Below, piece by piece: positions 56,234 to 64,000 of a stretch of DNA of 64,000 nucleotides. Numbering within the stretch: the first letter of the stretch is position 1; each line of letters begins with the position of its first letter. This stretch comes from Flavobacterium rakeshii (lineage in GTDB: Bacteria; Bacteroidota; Bacteroidia; Flavobacteriales; Flavobacteriaceae): contig NZ_WOWP01000054.1 in the NCBI RefSeq assembly GCF_009741375.1, forward strand, positions 62,001-126,000, in the 5' to 3' direction. Below the pieces are notes generated by a model. It did not search any database. It had not been told where the DNA came from and worked only from the letters and a program-made list of their open reading frames with translations. A program made the position numbers and the translations under genes.

Positions 56234-57559
56234 TCAGGACATCATTTTCACTGCCAGTATATGTTTACAAATACCCCTTTTACCCTTATACTGTGTAAAC
56301 CAGTTGCAGGTACATTGAGGAATATTATTAATTATTGCAACTTTATGATTTACACTAGTTCCCTTAACGTAAGCCTCAATAATATTTGCCTCTTTTTTTA
56401 TAAAAGTTACCTCATCGTTGTTAATTATTTTTTTTGCATTTTTAAGTCTGGGATTCATACTTAAAATACGATCTGTTTTAAAAGGCAACTGTCTGTAAAA
56501 ATGATTCCCGGCTGTAAGATCATACCCTAACAACCCCATTGAGGACAACCCCGCCGTTAAATTTTCTATAGTATTAAAATCGATATCGTGTTCTATTGAA
56601 AGTAACGAAGGTGTAAATGTTTCGTTTGATTTTAAAAGGGCATTTAACCCATATATATACTCCAACGGAAGCTCTTCTGTAATAGCCTCCAGTACCTTTC
56701 CTTCACCGGAAAACCCTCTGTAAGCATCCGGAGAGAAAGCCAGCAACATCTGCTGTTTACCAAAATCGCATACAAAAGCACATGTTTCTTTATTTTCTGA
56801 TTCATAAACATACACTTTTTTCACAACAGGTAATATACCATCAAGCAAACGGAGTCTATGTACCCCTCCTATTCTCAATCCATCTTTTGAAGCCAAAGCA
56901 GAGAACATAAACTTACCGGCTCTTTTTACAACGTAAAAATCTCCCTTTACATTTCCCTTTGGTAAACTTTGAAATAATTGTAAAGTTTCTATCTTATTCA
57001 GCTCAAACTTAAACTGCATTTCGGCCAGATACAACTGTACACTTGTTAGCCCTTTTATCCATCTGGTAGGCAGAGTTACTTTTTTTTCAACAGCTTTTGT
57101 TTTTGATGTAATAACCTGCACATCTTTTTGACCCACTGCTAAAGTTACTTTTTCGTTTTTTTGTATGGCATTGAGTGCATTGAGCATAGGCTCGTTAAAG
57201 TCTACATTAGTTGTGCCATTTGCTAAAAACTCACCGTCTATAGCTTCGGGCATCATATCGAGCCTTGCATAAACCCCGTTACACGATGAAAAGCCCTCAA
57301 ACCTTATCCGTTCTGTACCTGCAGAAACAATAGGATCCTTTAAAGTAATTGGGATAGGTCCAAAACTTGAACGTACAACTTTTGCCAGGGTTGTCCAGCA
57401 TTTTGCTGTTATGTATGAATCTGTCAGGTTACCCCAAAAAAAGCAGGGTATATTGTTCACTTCTTCTATTTCTGTCTGATGGGCTAATATCAAACTGTTA
57501 ATACCGTTACCTTTTGTAAGGGTTGAGAGTGTATTATACTGATATTGAAAATCTGTCAT
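56234..57559 (-). CDS. SWIM zinc-finger protein (YehQ-like)
   Basis: A 441-residue protein ending with a complete SWIM zinc finger: Cys416-x-Cys418, twelve residues, Cys431-x-His433. SWIM fingers bind DNA or proteins. The remaining ~400 residues contain alternating helices and strands and resemble the SWIM proteins that accompany MoxR and vWA genes. It lies 5 bp after the WGR gene, so they are almost surely co-translated. It could link the system to nucleic acid. Confidence 0.82.
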   Translation of the reverse strand: MTDFQYQYNTLSTLTKGNGINSLILAHQTEIEEVNNIPCFFWGNLTDSYITAKCWTTLAKVVRSSFGPIPITLKDPIVSAGTERIRFEGFSSCNGVYARLDMMPEAIDGEFLANGTTNVDFNEPMLNALNAIQKNEKVTLAVGQKDVQVITSKTKAVEKKVTLPTRWIKGLTSVQLYLAEMQFKFELNKIETLQLFQSLPKGNVKGDFYVVKRAGKFMFSALASKDGLRIGGVHRLRLLDGILPVVKKVYVYESENKETCAFVCDFGKQQMLLAFSPDAYRGFSGEGKVLEAITEELPLEYIYGLNALLKSNETFTPSLLSIEHDIDFNTIENLTAGLSSMGLLGYDLTAGNHFYRQLPFKTDRILSMNPRLKNAKKIINNDEVTFIKKEANIIEAYVKGTSVNHKVAIINNIPQCTCNWFTQYKGKRGICKHILAVKMMS

Positions 57560-57564
57560 AGCTG

Positions 57565-60500
57565 TTAAGGGATTGTTTGTATCTGGCTGATTAATGGTTT
57601 TAATGAAGCTGTATTTTTATAACTTTCAAAAAAGGTTATAATCTTTTCAGCAGGAGCCTTTTCTGTTTTATACAATAAGTCTACATAACATTCTACCAGC
57701 TTTTTAAAGTTTACAGGAAGTTTCTCTTTAATTACTAAATTTCCAAATATACCTTCAGTTATTAAAAGGAGGGCTGAGTTATGCATTGGTGAAACATCTT
57801 TTACCGAAATAAGGGCTTCTGCCATTCTTCCAAACGGACCATAATTGTTATTCACCAAAAAAGCTGTTTTATAAGAAAAGACCTTTATATCTATATGTCT
57901 TTTTTCAATTAAATTAATCAAAACTTCTGTTGCCAGAAGCCTTATTTTTTTATTCTCTAAAAACAAACTACAAGCAAGATTTAATAATGCAGACCCTGAA
58001 AGCTTAAAGCCTCCTTCATTAAGGATATGTAAATAAGCTTCTGCCACCTCTCCTCCTTCTGAACTTTGAGAGAAAGTTTCTAAAGTTAAATATAGTGAAA
58101 GCGGATTGATATTTTGAGGCATAAGGCTATGCCAAAACTTTACATTCCCCTTTGACCACAAAAAGGATTCCCATGTTTTTTTACCACTATTAATATCTAA
58201 ACCATATAAAAAATGTTGTGGCGCAACAGAAAAGTTATCTACGCTATACTCCAGTTTATACCAAGATTTTGACCTTTCGGTAGTGCGTGTCCTGTAATTA
58301 TAAATATCGTTATAACATTCTTTAAACCTTAGTTCTGGGTCAAAAGGTTTTTCTACAAAAGGCACATTTTTGAGATAACCTTTCTGAAACTCACTAAAAC
58401 TCTCTTCAGGATAAAAAGTTCTGGCTGCTACTGCCCACAAAGCTTCGGTATTATAATTAGATGTGTTGTTAGTTATTAATAAAAGTTTATTTAAAAAAGA
58501 TTTCTTTTGTGCTAATGGCATTTCCTTCGTAACCCCAAGGCAAAACTCCATAAGTTTTTTGAGTTCGCCGTCCAACTTTTCGAGTAAAGGTAATGCTTCA
58601 TCAATATTTTCACGAGGCATCCTGCTTATGGCTATAGCCAAATCTGTATAATTAAGCTCTATTTTATTTTCTTTAAGCTCTATAAGCCTTTCCAAAAGTA
58701 CTTTTGGGGCAACCCAATGGGGTTTATGAGTAGGAAAACAAAGCAAAGACTGCCTTACATTGGTATTAATTCTTTTTTGAGCAGCTTCAATAATGTTATC
58801 TATTATTTTGAGAGTTCTTACCTTATTTCGGGTATTGTCAACAATTTTTACAGGTCTTAAAATATTTTGAAACTTTAGCTGAAAAAATGATTTCAAGAAA
58901 AGTTTATCATGACTATTAAAAAAAGCTTCGTTTAACTGTTTTGAATACGCTTCAAGCTGATTAGTGTAATCAGGAGGAAAGAGGTCCTGCTGAATTATAA
59001 ATGCATTTAAAAGTATCTCTCCATCCAAAACTTCTTCAGAATATATAAAACTGCCAAAAAGATACATTAGTTCATTCCAATTAGACGGTAAATTTACCTC
59101 ATCAGTCAAAAGAACTTCTTTTTGCCCATTAAAAACATACTCTTTTTGTTCCGGTTCATATACCTCCTCAACATCTTTTAGATAATCAGAGAGTATTATT
59201 TTTATATTCCCCTGCATTAATGGTGAATAATCTGCCAGTTTCTCTAAAGGCAGTTGGATACCTTTTGACGCTAATTTAATTAACGCTTTAGCCGTACGTT
59301 CCTGTAGGGATAAATCAGGCACTACAAAGATATCGCACATAACAGATGCCACTCTGCTCCCATATTCCGGATGGAGCTTGTATATTTTTTCGAGTAATAT
59401 TACTATACTTTTTATCGCCCCTTTTGCATCACTTCTCATCATTAATGGCTCTACCCATTCCAAAAACGAAGCAATATTAAATTCAGGCAAACTATAAATA
59501 GTTTTAATCAATGTTGTACCAAAACTTACAACAGGTACAAAAGAGTTATGAAAAGACGCAAATATGACCTCCTGAAAATCAATCAGTTCTTCGGGTTCTG
59601 GTTTTACTATTTCGGTTAATAGTTTTCGGTAAAAAGACTTGATGCTATTATTCCATTCTTTAGTTTGTACCAGCAGTATACTTTCTATCAGGAATATTCT
59701 GTCTATTTTTTCCTGTATTAAAAGCTTTTCAAACACTTCCATGAAAACCAGATGAGCATTATAATCCTCATTCTCGTTTTTTTTGAAAAATGCAGAATGA
59801 ACCGGTACTTCATAGTTTAATAATTGGGGTACATCCCTTTTATAAGCCGTTTTTGTATTAACTATATAGTCAATATATTTTTTTGCACTATCTGTTTCTC
59901 CATAAAGACTATGCCGGGCTAAGCTGTTTGCAAATAATTCGGGACTGAATTTTATAAAGCTGTTTTCTTCAAGAGCAACTAATGAAAAATAGTTAAAAGT
60001 GCGCCACTCTTCCTTCTTAATCTTATCCAGTAAAAAAACCTCAATCCAGTTTGGCTTTGCCCATTCTAAAACTTCTTTTACATAAGGATCGTTAGGTTTA
60101 TTTAAAATATTGAAAACCTCACTCCAAGACATTATTTCTTTTTCTCTAAATAAGGCTATAGCACTAAGCAGTATTATTCTTTCCTGAACATCATCACCCC
60201 TGTTTCCCCATTGAAAACTACCTTGCTTTTTATACTGAGGTTCTTTACTAAGGTCAACAAAAGTTAGCCAGAAAGTTCTATTTTTCCTGATATTCTTTTT
60301 TAAAACATCTAAATTACCTTTTGCATTTTTTTTCAGAAAAGGAAGCAGGTTATCTATTTGCCTGTTAATCACAATAGCATCATATTCTGCTATTAATGAA
60401 CCTGAAAGTTCCTTACTGCTCTTTTTCTCAGGTATATTTGCCCGAATACCGTTTTCAGAATATCCTTTTTTAATTTTCTGCGCTAACTGTTTTTGCGCTT

Positions 60501-60654
60501 CTAAAAGACATTCTTCCTCTGATTCAAATATTTTTGTTTTTGAAGTTCCGCCTGTACCTGTTTTACCATAAGTTACGGTATACTTTAAACCGTTTGTTTC
60601 TATACTCCAAAACTTATTAGAATCCTGATCGTTATATTCAAGGTGCTTTTTCAT
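57565..60654 (-). CDS. WGR domain protein with long helical repeats
   Basis: A 1029-residue protein and first gene of the operon. The N-terminal ~75 residues form a WGR domain (SNKFWSIETNGLKYTVTYGK, then KIFESEEECLLEAQKQLAQKIKKGY), a fold found in PARPs and MolR-like proteins that may contact nucleic acid. The rest is a long helical repeat array (HEAT-like), possibly DUF6493. The architecture parallels E. coli YehI. Start is ATG 60654. It seems somewhat AT-rich relative to the core genes. Confidence 0.8.
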   Translation of the reverse strand: MKKHLEYNDQDSNKFWSIETNGLKYTVTYGKTGTGGTSKTKIFESEEECLLEAQKQLAQKIKKGYSENGIRANIPEKKSSKELSGSLIAEYDAIVINRQIDNLLPFLKKNAKGNLDVLKKNIRKNRTFWLTFVDLSKEPQYKKQGSFQWGNRGDDVQERIILLSAIALFREKEIMSWSEVFNILNKPNDPYVKEVLEWAKPNWIEVFLLDKIKKEEWRTFNYFSLVALEENSFIKFSPELFANSLARHSLYGETDSAKKYIDYIVNTKTAYKRDVPQLLNYEVPVHSAFFKKNENEDYNAHLVFMEVFEKLLIQEKIDRIFLIESILLVQTKEWNNSIKSFYRKLLTEIVKPEPEELIDFQEVIFASFHNSFVPVVSFGTTLIKTIYSLPEFNIASFLEWVEPLMMRSDAKGAIKSIVILLEKIYKLHPEYGSRVASVMCDIFVVPDLSLQERTAKALIKLASKGIQLPLEKLADYSPLMQGNIKIILSDYLKDVEEVYEPEQKEYVFNGQKEVLLTDEVNLPSNWNELMYLFGSFIYSEEVLDGEILLNAFIIQQDLFPPDYTNQLEAYSKQLNEAFFNSHDKLFLKSFFQLKFQNILRPVKIVDNTRNKVRTLKIIDNIIEAAQKRINTNVRQSLLCFPTHKPHWVAPKVLLERLIELKENKIELNYTDLAIAISRMPRENIDEALPLLEKLDGELKKLMEFCLGVTKEMPLAQKKSFLNKLLLITNNTSNYNTEALWAVAARTFYPEESFSEFQKGYLKNVPFVEKPFDPELRFKECYNDIYNYRTRTTERSKSWYKLEYSVDNFSVAPQHFLYGLDINSGKKTWESFLWSKGNVKFWHSLMPQNINPLSLYLTLETFSQSSEGGEVAEAYLHILNEGGFKLSGSALLNLACSLFLENKKIRLLATEVLINLIEKRHIDIKVFSYKTAFLVNNNYGPFGRMAEALISVKDVSPMHNSALLLITEGIFGNLVIKEKLPVNFKKLVECYVDLLYKTEKAPAEKIITFFESYKNTASLKPLISQIQTIP

Positions 60655-60674
60655 TGCATTAAGGCGCTTTTAAG

Positions 60675-60890
60675 GTGTCGCTAAGTAAAAGTAATAAAAC
60701 ATGCCTTTTAACAACACCAAAATACTTTTTAATAAAATTTATACAAAATACAGACTTAGAATTAATAAACTACTCAAAAAAAACATTAATTAAAGTTGAT
60801 TTTACACATGGTGAAGAGTTTGATAAATTCAATAAAATTTTAGAAGTTGATACGAATGTAGTTTCGGTACAATGCAAAAACAAATCCTAA
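60675..60890 (+). pseudogene. Small ORF or gene remnant upstream of the MoxR operon
   Basis: A 71-codon frame from a GTG with no better start, ending at TAA 60888-60890. Its second half reads like real protein (IKVDFTHGEEFDKFNKILEVDTNVVSVQCKNKS), so it may be the C-terminal remnant of a larger gene. It starts 20 bp from the divergent WGR gene, leaving little room for a promoter. The surrounding 330 bp to the next gene is AT-rich and otherwise empty. Confidence 0.3.
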
Positions 60891-60984
60891 CAATATGACA
60901 GAATGCCTTTTTAGACAATAATTCTTCTTTTTATATTGTTATATATATGTTTACCAGTAAACTAGTTACCAAAAAACCGATACT

Positions 60985-61512
60985 ATGAAAAGATTCGCTC
61001 TAATTTTCCTTTTTACATTTTTACTCTCTCCAAAAATTTATTCTCAGAGATGCGGTGGTGGCATTCTTACGTTCAACATTTATACTTTAAACGGAGAAGA
61101 TATAAAAGAATTTGATTACGAAATATTCCCTGTTTCAAAAGAGCTTCTTCAAAAAAACTTATATGAGAAAGTCGTCAATGAACAAAATATGAATAATAGT
61201 GATTACCCACTTTTTAAATCTGTCGAAACAAGTGGACGTATAATTGGCAAAGTTTTCGTAGACCAAATTATTGACAATAATAACCCTAAACTCAATGCCA
61301 AGTTGCAAGAGTTATTAGATACATCTGCAATCACACAAAAAGGGACTATTACATCTACCTTGTTATTTAGCACAAGGGAAAACCAAAGCTTCCCTATTGT
61401 ATTAAAAATATCAAATGGTGACAGGGAGGTTTATATACTCGGAAATTATTTTGGGAATTGCGATCGTGAGGCTTCATTAGTTTGGGGAGACAAGGTTTTA
61501 AAGCTAGAATAA
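60985..61512 (+). CDS. Hypothetical secreted protein
   Basis: A 175-residue protein with a signal peptide (LSPKIYSQ). The mature part is beta-rich, with cysteines in QRCGGGIL and GNCDREASLVWGD that could pair. No family is recognised. The next gene starts 1 bp after its stop, so both form a two-gene unit. The neighbourhood looks accessory, with strain-specific-looking proteins. Confidence 0.7.
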   Translation: MKRFALIFLFTFLLSPKIYSQRCGGGILTFNIYTLNGEDIKEFDYEIFPVSKELLQKNLYEKVVNEQNMNNSDYPLFKSVETSGRIIGKVFVDQIIDNNNPKLNAKLQELLDTSAITQKGTITSTLLFSTRENQSFPIVLKISNGDREVYILGNYFGNCDREASLVWGDKVLKLE

Positions 61513-61513
61513 A

Positions 61514-62233
61514 ATGAAAACTATAACCCTTTTAATTTTTGTATGCTTTATTCTCGTAAGCTGTAATAATAAAACACCTAACAACACCCTAATGAATGAA
61601 ATCACTACTGACCCTGTGACTAAACCACCAGTCCGAGAAGTCATACCTGATACATTGGTAAAAGTCAGCAAGCCTTTTACGTTAAATGGGATTGAATGTT
61701 ATTGGGAACATAAACTCATAAATGATGAAGAAATCATTATAAAACTCTTCGATTATAAGACTCGCACATTACTTTTAAAGCACCACGATGTTTACCCTCC
61801 GCCAAACTACAACAAAAACAATTACTTTGACGAGATAAATAAGGAGAGCTTAGAAGATGTAAATTTTGACAGCTATACCGACATCCTATTAAAAAGTTAT
61901 TCCGGGAACATGACTATGAATGACAGAGTGTATGTTTATCTATTTCATTATAAAGAAGGAATATACATTTCAGCAGATGACTTAGAAGCCAATCGCATAG
62001 AACTAATTGACAAGAAGAACAGAAAGCTTATTACCAGCAATGAATACCGCTATGGAACAGACAGTATTACTCATCACTTTGATAAAGCAGGAAAAATTAA
62101 ATTCACAGATGAATTTTCACATTATCGAATTTTAGAAGACACTACCTGGATAGACTACAAAACTTACAGAAAAATTGTAAACGGCGAGACCGTTAATGAA
62201 AGAACTCAAAGCGATACTATAAGATGGGAATAA
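61514..62233 (+). CDS. Hypothetical lipoprotein
   Basis: A 239-residue lipoprotein (lipobox LVSC, Cys17). A later segment, DVNFDSYTDILLKSYSGNM, resembles the calcium-binding Asp-loop of VCBS/FG-GAP-like repeats, and YVYLFHYKEGIYISADDL follows. Second gene of a unit with the preceding secreted protein. Function unknown. Confidence 0.7.
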   Translation: MKTITLLIFVCFILVSCNNKTPNNTLMNEITTDPVTKPPVREVIPDTLVKVSKPFTLNGIECYWEHKLINDEEIIIKLFDYKTRTLLLKHHDVYPPPNYNKNNYFDEINKESLEDVNFDSYTDILLKSYSGNMTMNDRVYVYLFHYKEGIYISADDLEANRIELIDKKNRKLITSNEYRYGTDSITHHFDKAGKIKFTDEFSHYRILEDTTWIDYKTYRKIVNGETVNERTQSDTIRWE

Positions 62234-62271
62234 AACCCTAAGCTATTATGCGGTAGTCTTCTGTTATAACC

Positions 62272-62412
62272 ATGAGTTGTGACCGCAATACCTTAGATGC
62301 CTTTTTTGACATTTCGCAGTGGAAAAGAATCAAAGTAATATCAGTGCCTGTGCAATACTTTTCTTTTAATGACATAAAATTTAAGCAGTATATAGTCGTA
62401 AAGCAAGGCTAA
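62272..62412 (+). pseudogene. Possible gene fragment between lipoprotein and YoaK genes
   Basis: A 46-codon frame that starts at ATG 62272 (MSCDRNTLDAFFDISQWK...), reads as plausible protein for its first ~20 residues and then runs into the antisense end of the YoaK gene, stopping at 62410-62412. It may be the remnant of a truncated gene. Confidence 0.2.
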
Positions 62413-63057
62413 TATAAGCGCTGAGCTCGCTATAAAAAGGACTTTCAGCTTTAAGTAGTAGTAAGCAAACCCAGCTGCTATACCCCCGGCAAAAAAACAT
62501 ACTATAATAGCCAATTTTAAATAGATACTTCTTTTAAGAGTAAAGTTCTCATTGGCAGTTTTGTAAAACAAAAGCTGAGACAGTTCAATACCAAGATCTG
62601 TAAATATACCTGTTAGGTGCGTTGTCCTTACAACCGACTGCGACACTCTGGTTACTAAAGCATTTTGCAGTCCCATTGCAAACAATAGAATACATGCCAA
62701 AACATTGGGTTGATTAAAGTGTAGAGTAGCCACTAACATCAAAAGGATAATTTCAAGCAGGATGGGAACAACATAGGAGAGATTTTCCCTTTTGCGGACA
62801 ATAGTCTCACTTATAAAATTGGAAGAAAAGGCTCCTACAAGGAAACTCACCAGAAACCACAGATAAATAACCGCACTGGAGAACTCTTCGCTTACAAAAG
62901 TCCGTGAAAAGAAAGCAAAATGCCCCGTTACATTTGTTGTAAGTACATCTACTGATAATAACCCTACAATGTTTACAATCCCAGCTACAAAAGATAAAAG
63001 GGACGCCAACCTGAAGTTATGCCCATACGATCTTCTTTTGCCTTTATGACGAAACAT
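62341..63057 (-). CDS. YoaK (DUF1275) family membrane protein
   Basis: A 238-residue polytopic membrane protein with about six helices. Marks of YoaK/DUF1275: the N-terminal SFVAGIVNIVGLLSVDVLTTNVTGHFAFFSR and the middle MGLQNALVTRVSQSVVRTTHLTGIFTDLG. Predicted transporter-like; function unknown. It starts at ATG 63057 and lies between an accessory-looking region and tRNA-Ser. Confidence 0.87.
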   Translation of the reverse strand: MFRHKGKRRSYGHNFRLASLLSFVAGIVNIVGLLSVDVLTTNVTGHFAFFSRTFVSEEFSSAVIYLWFLVSFLVGAFSSNFISETIVRKRENLSYVVPILLEIILLMLVATLHFNQPNVLACILLFAMGLQNALVTRVSQSVVRTTHLTGIFTDLGIELSQLLFYKTANENFTLKRSIYLKLAIIVCFFAGGIAAGFAYYYLKLKVLFIASSALILALLYDYILLKFYVIKRKVLHRH

Positions 63058-63169
63058 TTATTGTAATTTTTGCAACATAAAGATACTCTTTTTCTGAGCA
63101 ACATTTTAGTCAGTATATATAGGTTTTTCAAACTGAAAAACTTCAAAAAATCTACCGTACAATTTATAA

Positions 63170-63210
63170 AACAAAAAACCCCTATAAAACTGATAATCAG
63201 TTTTATAAGG
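63170..63210 (-). terminator. Terminator downstream of tRNA-Ser
   Basis: On the minus strand a ~14-bp stem (63181-63194 with 63196-63210, one mismatch) is followed by TTTTTTG. It lies 7 bp after the tRNA 3' end. Confidence 0.8.
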
Positions 63211-63217
63211 ATTTTAC

Positions 63218-63308
63218 TGGCAGAGAGGAAGGGATTCGAACCCTCGATGCCCTTTTGGAGCATACACACTTTCCAGGCGTGCGCCTTCGACCACTCGGCC
63301 ACCTCTCT
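63218..63308 (-). tRNA. tRNA-Ser(GGA)
   Basis: A full serine tRNA with a long variable arm. Acceptor stem AGAGAGG (63308-63302) pairs with CCTCTCT (63228-63222). D-arm TGGCCGAGTGG; anticodon loop CTGGAAA between CACGC and GTGTG gives anticodon GGA. T-arm GGTTCGAATCC is standard. The CCA end is encoded (63220-63218). It is followed by a strong terminator. Confidence 0.95.
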
Positions 63309-63355
63309 AAATTATTGCGGCTGCAAAAATAGTATTAAATAGTTTATATCAAAAA

Positions 63356-64000
63356 TTATTGTGATAATTCTCCGCAAACAGGAGCTTCGAAGAGCGTTTT
63401 AAAGTCGGCTACAGGCGTACCTTTACCTAACAGGTACATCAGTTTGGTTATGGCAGCTTCGGTGGTAATGTCAGCCCCCGATATAACCCCTATTTCCTTT
63501 AGCTTGGTACTGGTCTCATAATGCCCCATGTTAACACTACCCCCTGAGCATTGTGTTACATTTACAATGTACAGTCCGCGGTTAATAGCATCCTGCAATA
63601 TGTTTATAAACCAGTCTTCAGTAGGTGCGTTACCCGAACCATAAGTTTCCAACACTACCCCTTTAAGTTCCGGAGTGTTTAGTATGGAAGTAAGCACCTT
63701 TTCATTAATACCCGGGAATATTTTTATGATAACCACATTATCATCCAGCTTATAATGCACATTAAGATCTTTATTCCCGTCGGCTTTAAGCAGTAATTCT
63801 TTATTGATTTTTAAATGCACACCCGATTCTGCCAGTGGCGGATAGTTAGGCGATGTAAAGGCGTTAAAATGCTCGGCACTAATTTTGGTGGTGCGGTTAC
63901 CCCTGTACAGTTTGTATTCAAAATACAGTGATACTTCCCTAACCCCGGGGTGATTGTTATGCCTTAACGAAGCGATTTGTATCGCCGTAATAAGATTTTC
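63356..64000 (-). CDS. Type I L-asparaginase, 5' part outside window
   Basis: An open frame of 215 codons that runs off the window end, read as ...ENLITAIQIASLRHNNHPG, VSLYFEYKLYRGNRTTK and LKGVVLETYGSGNAP, then CSGGSVNMGHYETSTKL. These are C-terminal marks of cytoplasmic type I asparaginase (AnsA). The internal GTG at 63820 is not the true start, because the frame stays open and conserved upstream. The N-terminal catalytic Thr lies beyond the window. It would hydrolyse asparagine to aspartate. Confidence 0.88.
   Translation of the reverse strand, partial: ENLITAIQIASLRHNNHPGVREVSLYFEYKLYRGNRTTKISAEHFNAFTSPNYPPLAESGVHLKINKELLLKADGNKDLNVHYKLDDNVVIIKIFPGINEKVLTSILNTPELKGVVLETYGSGNAPTEDWFINILQDAINRGLYIVNVTQCSGGSVNMGHYETSTKLKEIGVISGADITTEAAITKLMYLLGKGTPVADFKTLFEAPVCGELSQ

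Noticed and set aside
62985..63302. 105-codon frame over tRNA-Ser
   Set aside because: It runs through the tRNA gene and its terminator, which explain the DNA better.

Overview
The window reads as chromosomal DNA of a member of the Flavobacteriaceae (phylum Bacteroidota), close to Flavobacterium. Evidence: proteins with type IX secretion (T9SS) C-terminal sorting domains, lineage-typical families (DUF3078, DUF6029, Omp28-like lipoprotein, GH97, DUF1080), lipoproteins with short Bacteroidota signal peptides, start codons without clear Shine-Dalgarno sequences, and repeated TAnnTTTG-type -7 promoter boxes. Most of it is well-packed housekeeping DNA without insertion sequences, phage or CRISPR arrays.

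Layout. 1-303: 3' end of an unidentified, possibly frameshifted gene. 403-4213: small regulatory/redox genes (SDR, two AraC regulators, DHFR-like protein, lipoprotein). 4399-4986: secreted protein. 5047-12914: overlapping pair of penicillin-binding protein 1C and a large alpha-2-macroglobulin lipoprotein. 13054-18479: tadA, dxs, DUF3078 protein, dGTPase, small proteins. 18579-22031: class Ia ribonucleotide reductase (nrdA, nrdB). 22278-31757: DUF3109, MarC, FAD-like protein, S41 protease, dCMP deaminase, HupE/UreJ, TerB, fructose-1,6-bisphosphatase, GNAT plus aspartate kinase, MscS channel. 31909-36155: four-gene thiolase / hotdog / ketosynthase / SDR operon facing a TetR regulator, with the same 16-bp operator in front of the operon and of the regulator. 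36330-42640: HPF, then an envelope redox island with a beta-barrel, a TlpA-like thioredoxin, a T9SS-exported thioredoxin-like protein, a second T9SS protein and an Omp28-like CxxC lipoprotein. 42699-47102: carbohydrate genes (TIM-barrel, DUF1080, Pmp3, GH97). 47158-49359: ECF sigma operon with a candidate self-recognised promoter. 49481-60654: a seven-gene operon built around a MoxR AAA+ ATPase, a degenerate vWA plus beta-propeller protein, a membrane-anchored TPR protein, a SWIM zinc-finger protein and a WGR/helical-repeat protein. 60675-62233: poorly conserved small genes. 62341-64000: YoaK-family membrane protein, tRNA-Ser(GGA), and the C-terminal part of a type I asparaginase.

The most unusual system is the seven-gene operon at 49481-60654. 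It matches the logic of the predicted MoxR-vWA-beta-propeller ternary systems, and resembles the E. coli yehI/yehL/yehM/yehP/yehQ locus. Its physiological role is not established; an NTP-driven biological-conflict or stress role has been proposed for the class. The second most testable is the TetR-controlled acyl-CoA/ketosynthase operon, because its operator can be read directly from sequence. The third is the thioredoxin-rich T9SS island.
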